DNA of 64,000 nt. It comes from Heterocephalus glaber. Lineage: Eukaryota; Chordata; Mammalia; Rodentia; Bathyergidae. This document shows positions 55,590-64,000 of this stretch, in pieces; positions within the stretch are counted from its first letter, which is position 1; each line of letters starts with the position of its first letter. Under the pieces are notes generated by a model, which saw only the letters and a program-made list of their open reading frames with translations, made no database searches and was not told the origin of the DNA. The DNA lies in contig NW_004624747.1 of assembly GCF_000247695.1 (NCBI RefSeq), positions 7,557,192 through 7,621,191 on the forward strand. The letters run 5' to 3'. A program made the translations under genes and the position numbers.

Positions 55590-55882
55590 CGGCCAGGTGT
55601 GGGATACATCTGTAATCCCAGCACTGAAGGGGACTAAGGTAGGAGAGTTACAAGTACAAGCCCTGGTGCGTTCAATCCCCAATACTGCTAAAGTAAAATA
55701 AAATAAGGAACACCTCATGGGTACTTACAATTAATGCTACTAAAAGTCCCAGACAATGCAATAACACATGTAAAAGAAATATAAGTTGTTGGGCTGGGGA
55801 TTTAGCTCGGTGGTTTCGCCGCCTGCTGCGCAAGCGCAGGGACCTGAGTTTGATCCCCGGTACCAAAAAAAAAGAAAAGAAA
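55590..55882 (+). repeat. B1/ID fragment and young ID SINE
   Basis: A partial B1 joined to an ID 3' end (55,592-55,695), then a full young ID element (55,793-55,882) containing CGCCGCCTGCTGCGCAAGCG. Confidence 0.8.
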
Positions 55883-57114
55883 CGAAATATAAATTGTCAA
55901 GTTTGGAAAGTAAGAAACAAAATTTTCATTATTTTTAGATTGATTTTCAACCTAGAAACTCCAAGTGTATCCAACATCTAGGAAGTAAGGACAGCAGTAT
56001 GATAGAATGAAATAAGCCAAGGTCAGACCTGAATTTGAGTCCTAGATTTTCCCTTACATTCTGGGTGATCTTGAACATACACTTTTGCCTTTGGAGACCT
56101 CACTGGTAAGGTGGAAATAACAATAGTACCTGTGCCACAAGGATTAATGTCAGTGTATGTAAAGTGCTTCAATGACTGACACACAGTAGCTTTTGACAAA
56201 TGGGCTCTTCGTTTAAGTGGAGGACTTAGGTTCAGGAGCCAGACAAGATGACAGTGTGATTGACTTAATACCCAGTCCCCAGGCTGCAGAATGTGGGCTC
56301 CATTTCCCTAGAAAACTCCAGCCTGCTAGTAGGGTCCTAAGATCTAGAAGACTCTTACCCATACCTGGGCTCAACCTCCAGTTCCATTTCACCTCATTGG
56401 GCAATTTTAAGCAAGTCACTCCCTTTGACTGAATCCCCATGATGTATTCTGATTGGATGCTGATGCATATTTTTCTGTGTTAATTAGCTGTGTTGTAATC
56501 AGGGTTTTGGCAAGGGAATACATTAAATACAGGACACAGAGTTTATAGTATTATTTTATGATAATTACCCAAAAAGTCAAATGCAAAAGAGTGCAAGAGA
56601 TTGACCGCACACTAGGGGCCCAAGGAATCCAGCTGAGGGCCTGGATCCCAGCAATGTCCCACACAAGTCCAGCTAAAGACTTAGAGTCCAAGGCAATGTC
56701 CTCCATGAGTCCAGCCAGTGGCCATGGTAGTGTCTCATGCTTGTCCGTATTGAGGATCTGCACCTGGCAGGCCCAAAGACCAGTGGTGGAAGCCAGAAAA
56801 CCTAAGCCGGTGAGATGAAGAATTTGTGTCGCCAAGCTGAGGGATCCACATTGGAGGCAGGAAGTGATGCTCACAGTGAAGATCAGAGCTCTCCTGATGA
56901 AAACAGCAGTCATTTCCAGCAACAGTGAGGCCCCAAGCTCCTCCTCCGATGAGAACAGCCTAGTTCGAATCAGGAAAACCATCTGCAGTAAGCTTCTCCC
57001 AGAAAATCAACAGGCCAAGATCTTTCCCTCCAGTTCTCTTTTTATGGCTACTGATAACAATCCTCAAGTGGATCCTCCACACCCAGACCATGCTGGGCAT
57101 TACAAGTTGACCAT

Positions 57115-57500
57115 TAGTTAATCCACTACACCCTGTGACAAATACCTGAGATAAACAATTTAAAAAGAGGAAAGATATGATAGCAGAGGTTGCAATCCAT
57201 CATCACCTGGTCCCCCTGCTTTGGGTCTATGATGCCATAGTACATCATTGTGTGAGCGTGTGGTAGGAAGTCTATTTACCTCATGGTATCCAGAAAGCAA
57301 AAATAGAAAGAGGAAGGGGCTGGGACACCAATATCCTGGTCAAGGGTACACCCCCAAGGAACTAACTTCTTCCACTAGGCCCTACCATTTCCCAATAGTA
57401 CCACAGGCTGTGTTCGCTTTGGCAGCACATATACCACAGGCTGAAAACCAAGCCTTTAACGCATGGCCTTTGGGGAAACATTTAGGATCCAAATCATAAC
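57115..57500. mobile_element. MaLR/MST-like LTR
   Basis: The segment from ACAAATACCTGAGATAAAC through AAAGAGGAAAG, CCACTAGGCCCTACCATTTC and GATCCAAATCATAACACTG has the order of text of an ERVL-MaLR LTR as remembered. The subfamily is not certain. It is a non-coding remnant and carries the U6-derived insertion at 57,410-57,434. Confidence 0.6.
57410..57434 (+). pseudogene. U6 snRNA 5'-end micro-pseudogene
   Basis: GTGTTCGCTTTGGCAGCACA and the next five bases match the first 25 nt of U6 snRNA with two C-to-T differences. The insert is bounded by the 12-bp direct repeat TACCACAGGCTG (57,399-57,410 and 57,432-57,443). Confidence 0.82.
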
Positions 57501-57719
57501 ACTGTTACTTCCCAAGGGTAAGGTGAGGGTCAGAGGAGGGGAAAAGAGCTCACTGAGGAGGGGGGAACCTCACAGTAAGACAAGAGCTGTAAGGAAACCC
57601 AACAGGAACAAGGGGCAGCATGGACCCTGAAAATTCTAGATGGACAATGGAGCCACAAAGGGCCTTGAAGTATGGGACAGAATGTTGCTGAGTGCAAAAT
57701 TCACACTCCTTATGTTCTT

Positions 57720-57868
57720 TTTTTTTCTTTTTTGAGACAGGGTCTTGCTGTGTAGTTCAGGTTGGTCTTGAACTCACTATGTAACCAAGCAGGCCTCAAA
57801 CTCAGCAATCCTCCTACCTCAGCCTCCCAAGTACTGGGATCACAGGCATACATCACCACACCTGGTGC
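57720..57868 (-). repeat. Antisense B1-type SINE
   Basis: TTTTGAGACAGGGTCTTGCT at the left and CAAGTACTGGGATCACAGGC at the right. Confidence 0.88.
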
Positions 57869-58019
57869 CCCTTCCATTCAGATAGAAACTGACACAATCC
57901 CACTATGCTCAAGTGACAAGGTTATCAGATAAAAACAGATGCTTCATTAAATTAAATAATATTAATATTATATAATTGCACTCTCCGAACATTGCTATTT
58001 TTCATTTGATTTTTTTTTA

Positions 58020-58330
58020 ATGTTTTTGTTGTTTTGTTTGGGTTTTGGGGGGTTTTCTGTGTGTAACCCAAGACGGGGTCTCGCTATGTGTTTCAGCCTG
58101 CCCTTGATCTCATGGTCAACCTCTCGCCTCTGCCTTCAGAGTCCTGGGACTACTGGCATGCACGACCAAGCCTGGCTTACTTTACTATTTTTTCAATTTT
58201 AAATTTTTTTATCAGTACATGTTTGCAGTACATAATTATTACATTCATCATGGGAAATTGTTATATGTACATAATGCATTTTAAGTTTTTTACTTTTCAT
58301 TCCTTCCTCCTCCTTTGCTCCATGTCTTGG
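58020..58330 (-). repeat. Old antisense B1 and L1 3'-UTR-like fragment
   Basis: A diverged antisense B1 (58,020-58,180) is followed by TCAGTACATGTTTGCAGTAC and GTACATAATGCATTTTAAG text typical of a rodent L1 3' region. Similar text recurs at 63,890-64,000. Confidence 0.6.
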
Positions 58331-58715
58331 TGCCCTTCTCATCTGCAAAAGATCTATCTCCCTGTACCTAACATTATGGTATTGCTGGGCACAGTGGTGC
58401 ACACCTATAGTCCCAGCACTCATGTCCTGCCTCAAAAAAAAGAAAAAAACCTCACACACAAAAACATTATGGTCTCAAAGTGTATCCATTTTCCTACAAG
58501 TGACTCAAATTGTCAACCTTTTTCATTATACACAGTGCTTCTAGGCTGAGGTTTAAACCTGGGCTATTTGTGTTGGTCTAACTCAGGATCTGTACTCATA
58601 TTCTGTCCCTCTTGGGGCTGGCCTGGCCCTTGGGACCCCTGAGAGGCCCTGGGAGTCCAACTCTCCCCAAAGAGTGAAGAGTGTGGATGGGTGCGAGCAC
58701 AAAAGGAAGATTAAG

Positions 58716-58805
58716 GATGGGGATTTAGCTCAGTGGTTCCACTGCCTGCCCGGAAAGCGAAAGGTCCCAAGTTCGATCCCCAGTACCAAAAAAAAAAAAA
58801 AAAAG
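58716..58805 (+). repeat. Young ID-type SINE
   Basis: GGGGATTTAGCTCAGTGGTT, AAGTTCGATCCCCAGTACC and an A tail, flanked by AAAAGGAAGAT-like direct repeats. Confidence 0.9.
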
Positions 58806-58948
58806 GAAGATCAAAAGGCTCAGAGAGGCCTGTCTACAAAATTTGGCTTGGAGTAAACTAAATAATTATTCTCCCATTTTAACAGCCAAGAACTCAATTT
58901 CTCAAGCATTCAATGGAAGAGGAAAATTGGAACTAAGATCAATCTCTG

Positions 58949-58996
58949 AGTCTCCTGACACCCAAGGCTCTCCTTGGGGAGACTCTGGGGTTGGGA
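58949..58996. repeat. 48-bp hairpin-bearing repeat, copy 1
   Basis: Identical over 48 bp to 60,003-60,050. Contains an imperfect hairpin formed by AGTCTC with GAGACT and CCCAAGG-CTCT-CCTTGGG. Confidence 0.85.
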
Positions 58997-59224
58997 CAAG
59001 AGGGCTGGGAAAGCAGTGCTCTCATGCCCAGATCAGGGAGATGGCAACCAGAATTGTGGAAAGAAAGCCAAGGTGATCTCTGTGGCGGGCCCTGGAGTTT
59101 GTTCCAGCCTCTGCTGCCACCCAGTGAATAGATAAGGCCAATGCTTCTTTGAAAAACTGAACAAGGCTGTCCTCTTTCAGGTCCAGTGTGCCTGTGTAGT
59201 CCTTGTCTGGACTTTGCCTCCTAT

Positions 59225-59415
59225 TTTTTTTTTCCTACAGTGCTTCGGATTGAACCCCAGATTGCCTTGCACATACTAGAAAAACACTCTACCACTGAAC
59301 TGCATCCCCAGCCCTTTTCATTCGGACACAGGTCTAAATTGCCCAGCCCAGCCTCAAACTTGCAATTCTCCTGCCTTGGCTTCCTGAGTAACTGAGATTA
59401 TAAAAGTGCACCACC
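59225..59415 (-). repeat. Antisense ID and antisense B1-like SINEs
   Basis: An old antisense ID (59,225-59,312, ending GAACTGCATCCCCAGCCC) abuts a diverged antisense B1-like unit (59,315-59,415). Confidence 0.75.
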
Positions 59416-59872
59416 ACATATATGAACTAGCCCTCCCCTCCCTTCTCTGGCTCTCAGTTTTGTCTCTTAGAATAGGGGTTTCCAAAACAATAGCAAGCCT
59501 GATCTTTCTAAAAAACAAACCTGATTATTCCTCTGTCTATATCTGTCCTCTGATCATTCTGGCCTTTAGGATGGAGCCTGCCAGGCCCTGAAAGATCAAA
59601 CCAGGTTGACTTCACTCACTCCCTACTGTTTTGCTGCAACCACAGGTACAATAGCTACATTTATATCCTCAATTACCAGGCTCTCTCAGGACCTTTCCAC
59701 ATGATGTTTTCTTTCCTAAAATACTCTTTTCCCTATTTTACCTGGCTTGTTCCTACTCATCTTTGTGATGTTGGCTTAGCCATGTCTTCTAGGAAGCATG
59801 TCTTCTACACCAGTATGGATTAACATATTTTAGGTGTCCACTGAAGACTGTTTGAGATCTCAAGAGGGGTTA

Positions 59873-59970
59873 TGAGGCTGGAGTGTAACTCAGTGCCACA
59901 GCACTTGCTTGGCATGCATGAAGCCCTGGGTCCAATGCCCAGAACCACACACACACACACACACACACAG
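59873..59970 (+). repeat. Old-type ID SINE with (CA)n tail
   Basis: GGCTGGAGTGTAACTCAGTG to GGTCCAATGCCCAGAACC, followed by about 13 CA units at 59,946-59,969. Confidence 0.82.
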
Positions 59971-60002
59971 GGATTATATGACCTTTGAAAAGGTAGTATG
60001 TC

Positions 60003-60050
60003 AGTCTCCTGACACCCAAGGCTCTCCTTGGGGAGACTCTGGGGTTGGGA
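60003..60050. repeat. 48-bp hairpin-bearing repeat, copy 2
   Basis: Exact copy of 58,949-58,996; flanks differ on both sides. Confidence 0.85.
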
Positions 60051-60184
60051 GAAGGAGGCTGAGGGGAACTCTGTAAATAGCCACAGTTCAAGATTCAAAC
60101 TGACCTAATTTCCCATCCTACTCTGCTATGGTTGGGGTGGTGGTTTTAACTGCCAGCCAGTGACTCCACCCCTGCAAAGCCCAA

Positions 60185-60320
60185 ATTTTTTGTTTATTTG
60201 TTTGTTTTGAGTTCAGACTGAATTTAAACTCACTATGTAACCCAGGCTACTTATGGCAATCCACCTGCTTCAGCATCTCAAGTGCTGGGATTACAAGCAC
60301 CACCACACCTGGCCAAAGCC
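60185..60320 (-). repeat. Antisense B1-type SINE
   Basis: TTTGTTTTGAGTTCAGACTG at the left and AAGTGCTGGGATTACAAGC at the right. Confidence 0.82.
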
Positions 60321-60547
60321 CTATTTTAGGGATGAACAAATTATATTATGTCTACACCAGCCCTGAACAATAGAACTTCAGTGGGGGCCACAATAGTAAC
60401 TTCAAATTTTCTAGCCATAGTTTAAAAAGTAAAAGAAACAGTTGAAATGTATTTTAATAGTATATTTAATGTAATCCAATATGTAAAATATTATTTCAAT
60501 TTTAAAATATTGAAACTGGGTGAGACCCTATTTAAAGTAGAGAAAAG

Positions 60548-60624
60548 GGCCGGGGATTTAGCTCAGTGGTTCTGCCACCTGCCTCGAAAGCACAAGGACC
60601 AGAGTTCGACCCCGGTAACAAAAA

Positions 60625-60659
<35 letters not shown>

Positions 60660-60668
60660 AAATAAAGT
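60548..60668 (+). repeat. Young ID SINE with (AATA)n tail
   Basis: GGGGATTTAGCTCAGTGGTT to GTTCGACCCCGGTAAC, followed by about ten AATA units, a microsatellite grown from the SINE tail. Confidence 0.9.
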
Positions 60669-62464
60669 AGAGAAAAAAGGTCTTGGGGATGCTGCTCAGT
60701 AATAGATTACCCCAGGTTTAATCCCACTATCAATCAATCAATCAATCCTGTCTTCACACTTCATGTTTCTATTTAGATTTCACATTTCAATCCCTCAAAG
60801 GCCAAGTGAGTCTAAATAATCCTGTATTGGACACCACAGCTCTATATATTGATCTGTGTGGTGGTTATAAGGGTTTGTACTTATATAAAAAATTGCATAG
60901 CTGAACACTTATGACTTTGCCCTTTTTGTATACAAATTATATCTAGTCTTAGAGGAAAAGAGTGGTTCCTGGATTTCTGACCTGAACAAAGATGGAGAAA
61001 GCTGGGGCAATTTACAGATGATGTACAAAGTTAGGAAAGGCTCAGAGAATGAGGCCTTTGGCCCCTTAAGTCTACATTTCCTCTAGGTCCTGGAAAAGTT
61101 TCCAGTCACCCACCCCAGAGCTGTGTAGACATTGTCTGCCCCCTGGTGGCCTGATGCTCATGCCTGGGCTTCTTCCTCAAGGCCTAAGAGGACGGTCACA
61201 ATGCACCTACACCTCTCTGTCCTGCTATCAAGGTTGTGGGCTTTCCCTGTAGCTAGGATTTCTACAGTTCACAAAAAATAAAAGTCAGCAGGTTAATTCT
61301 GAATTTTAGATAAACAATGAGTAATTTTTTAGTGTATGGATGAGGTGACATTGGGACACATTTACACTGAAAATCTTTCTTTTTTAAATTTTTTGTCTTT
61401 TTTTGTACACTGAAAATCTTATTTGACATTTATGTGAAATTCAGATTTAACTGAGCATCTTGTATTTTATCTAGTAACCTCATTTCCAGTTTGTCTTACA
61501 AGATTCCCAGAGGGTGACACAGAAAAAAATGGAGCCATCTTGGGGTAAAGGGCTTGATGGTGAGGGTTCAGCAGGCTTCAGCCTGACCCTAGGACCCACA
61601 CACAGAGAATGAGAGGAGCTTGAGGCCCAGGGATTAGGAGACATGTCTGAGGAAACACAGCAAGGATTTGACCATTTTCCCCAGACCTGGTAACTATTAT
61701 AATCCCATCATCCTGCTAATCTGCCTACCTCCTCTGAGGAAAGTCTGGGATGCTTTCTCAGTTTTATTCTCACTCTTATTTGGACACATGGCCTCTTCTG
61801 TAGTCATGAGGACAGGATAACCTCGAGTGGGGATGTGGGCCAACCAGGCCCAGGGAATCATTCCCCCATACTAGGTGAAAGGAGGAGAAAATGAGGCCAC
61901 TTTCTCACCACTTCCCAGAGCTGAGTGATCCCTGGATTCCAGGTTCCTGGGATCCTGGAATCCTCTCTCCCTGCACTGAACAAATGAAAAACCTGAGGCT
62001 CAGAGAAGCACAGGGATGATCTGTGAGTCCTAGAAGATCAAAGAGGCAGTAGGTACCCTAGGTCCCTTGCTTCCCCTCTGCTGGCAGATGAACACTTGAG
62101 TATCAGGTTCTTCTTTCACCCTGTAACTCTTCCTTCATTCTTCAACCTTCCTGGACCTCTAGTCTTTTGGTTCAGGCCTTTACTTCCCCTAAGTCTCCTC
62201 AGTGGCCTCCTATTTGTCTTGTCCTCTGTGTCTAGCCTTTCCCTCTGTGTCCAGCCTTTCCCTCTGCCTTCTCAAGAGGGTCTGAATGCTTCTGCATGGG
62301 CTCCTCCCCTCCCACTGCCCCAAGCCCCTTCCCTTTCCAGTTCCAATTCATAGATCCTACTCTGCAGGCAGGGGGTGGGGGGGTCCTTCCAGCTCTTCCT
62401 GCCCTCTTCCCCCTCCTCTTCTTCTTTATCCTCCTTCATCTCTGTCTCCTTCTCTTTGTTGGGT

Positions 62465-62562
62465 TTTTGGTTTTTGTGAGACAAAGTCCTGCTCTGTAGC
62501 CCAGGCTGGCCTCAAACTCACGACCCTCTTCCCTCAACCTCTCAAGTGCTGGGATCAGAAGG
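62465..62562 (-). repeat. Antisense B1-type SINE
   Basis: TGTGAGACAAAGTCCTGCTC to CTCAAGTGCTGGGATCAGA. Confidence 0.78.
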
Positions 62563-62784
62563 AAGGAAGATTCCAATCTTGAGGAGTGATTCTTACCAGG
62601 TGTGTGGGCTTGGGCATGCTGCTTAACTTTGTTGGCAGGTATTATAATTGCCAGTCCATCCTTTCCAGGCTCTTACTGTCCCATTCAAATAATTGGGTGG
62701 AATAATTGATAAAGGTGGAAGTTTAATGCTTATTTAGGGCAAAAGAAGAAAAAGAAGCACAAAAGAAGTGCTCAAGAAGAAACT

Positions 62785-63390
62785 GAAACTGGGCGTAATG
62801 GCACATGCCTGAAATTCCAGCAATTGGGAAGATCATTACAGAGTGAGTTCAAAGCCAGTCTGAACTACAAAGCGAGATCTTGTCTTAAAAAATAAAAATT
62901 GAAAAAAGAAGAACCTGAAAAGAAGTGCTCTGCAGAGTGACTGCTGACCAGTTAAAGTAGGAAAAGGTGGAGAGTGCAGGTTGGGCTGGTCAAAAGGCTC
63001 TCAAGAGTCTTGAGTTTAATGAACACTATCTTTCACAGCCCCGACTCTGACGTCAGGTTTAAGCCATCCCTTCAAATCTGCTTGATCTTGTGCCAGAAAA
63101 CTGGTATTAGGTGCAGGGCTCAGCTTGATCTTATGCCAGAAGAATTGAAGACAGCATTTCCTGATTAGTATCAGGGACAGGACTTGGAAGCTTATTCTAC
63201 ACATGTGCCCTGAATCTCCATGATTAAATGGTCTCTGAAGCCAGGCGTGGTGGCACATACCTGTAATCCCAGCACTCAGGAGGCTGAGGCAGGAAAATTG
63301 CCATCAGCTCGAGGCCAGCCTTGGCTACATAGTGAGTTTAAGGTCAGCTTGAACTACATAGGGAGACCCTTTCAAAAAAACAAAACAGAA
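62785..63390 (+). repeat. Two sense B1-type SINEs
   Basis: A diverged copy at about 62,785-62,905 and a better preserved, slightly longer copy at about 63,237-63,390 (CCAGGCGTGGTGGCACATAC). The DNA between them shows no gene. Confidence 0.82.
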
Positions 63391-64000
63391 ACAGGTCTCC
63401 ATATTTGACAGGTCAGGCCCAATTGCCCAGCCTCTTTACCATGCCCTAATCTCCTGCCTCATTTCCTCCTGAGAGACATAAGTCCCATAATTCTTTTTTT
63501 TTTTTTAGAGTAGGAAAAATTTATTGAGAGAAAGAAAGCTTCTGTCTAAGAGAGACAGAAGGAGGACTGGAAAGTGGGTTGCCCCTAGTCCCATAATTCT
63601 TGATGGGTTGCTGAGAAAGTGGTGGTCTCTGTCTTCATATAGCCACTTCCTACTGAAGGGGGCTGTAGGCCCTACCTACTGGAGATTGGGTATTCTCTAA
63701 CTACTTTAGGATGATGTGGCTCACTGGCTAGGCTGAGGAAAACCTGTGAGAACACAATGAGAAAGGACTTAATAGCTATACTGTATATATAGAACTACTG
63801 AGCTGCCTGTGTATTGGAAGAGAGCTTGGTGAAACTGTCAGGAGCCTATGGAGACAAAGAGGGATATTTGATAGGCTAACAATGTCTATTTTTTTATTAA
63901 ATTCTTTTATTGGTACATTGTAGGTATACAACACAATTACATTTCTCATTGGGAATTGTATCTTTACATGATGCATCTTGGTTCTTATTTTTTCCCCATT

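Larger units (their letters stand above)
60700..64000. other. Intergenic DNA to the window end
   Basis: Apart from the B1 copies and an L1 3'-UTR-like fragment at 63,890-64,000, I see no exon, RNA gene or promoter here. In human the next gene after PLA2G3 is RNF185; it is not reached. Confidence 0.6.

Noticed and set aside
57411..57431. Functional U6 snRNA gene
   Set aside because: Only the first ~25 nt are present and there is no proximal sequence element or terminator.

Overview
This window is mammalian nuclear DNA. The short interspersed repeats are rodent: B1-type 7SL-derived SINEs, tRNA-derived ID-type SINEs ending in GGTACC plus an A-rich tail, and older MIRs. The young ID subfamily, with the internal text TTTAGCTCAGTGGTT and GATCCCCGGTACC, does not look murid. 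I suspect a non-murid rodent, possibly Castorimorpha (beaver, kangaroo rat, pocket mouse), but this is inference from repeats only. Gene content and order (SMTN, SELENOM, INPP5J, PLA2G3) match the block on human chromosome 22q12.2.

Layout. At 1-1,980 lies upstream non-coding DNA. At about 1,990-2,330 is a GC-rich promoter-like region, the candidate upstream promoter of SMTN. SMTN (+) runs from the first coding exon at 4,196 to the stop codon at 24,738, with 19 coding exons predicting 917 residues. It also has an internal alternative first exon (14,808-15,236) and a cassette exon with its own stop (21,449-21,613). SELENOM (-) lies tail to tail with SMTN, with coding exons from 27,482 down to 25,255, an in-frame UGA for selenocysteine and a recognisable SECIS element in the 3' UTR. 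A 100-base assembly gap is at 28,015-28,114. From about 27.6 to 35.1 kb is intergenic DNA with SINEs, a MER2-type DNA transposon and a degenerate minisatellite. INPP5J (+) occupies 35,238-44,692 with 13 coding exons and 1,042 residues. PLA2G3 (-) occupies 50,562-46,086 with 7 coding exons and 497 residues. From 50.6 kb to the end I see no gene. That stretch holds SINEs, an L1 remnant, a MaLR-like LTR carrying a tiny U6 snRNA-derived insertion, and simple repeats.

The four genes are neighbours by conserved synteny and are not a functional operon. SMTN is an actin-associated smooth-muscle cytoskeletal protein. SELENOM is an ER thioredoxin-like selenoprotein. INPP5J is a proline-rich inositol polyphosphate 5-phosphatase. 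PLA2G3 is a secreted group III phospholipase A2. INPP5J and PLA2G3 are also tail to tail, as are SMTN and SELENOM.

All exon boundaries were placed by hand from GT/AG sites and reading-frame continuity, helped by remembered mammalian orthologues. Every internal exon junction reported keeps phase. The most interesting non-routine signals are the internal SMTN first exon encoding a coiled coil, paired CArG boxes in a late SMTN intron, a higher-order tandem repeat in another SMTN intron, a micro-insertion of the U6 snRNA 5' end with a 12-bp target-site duplication, a 48-bp perfectly repeated hairpin element, a duplicated splice donor in INPP5J, and an early stop that shortens PLA2G3.
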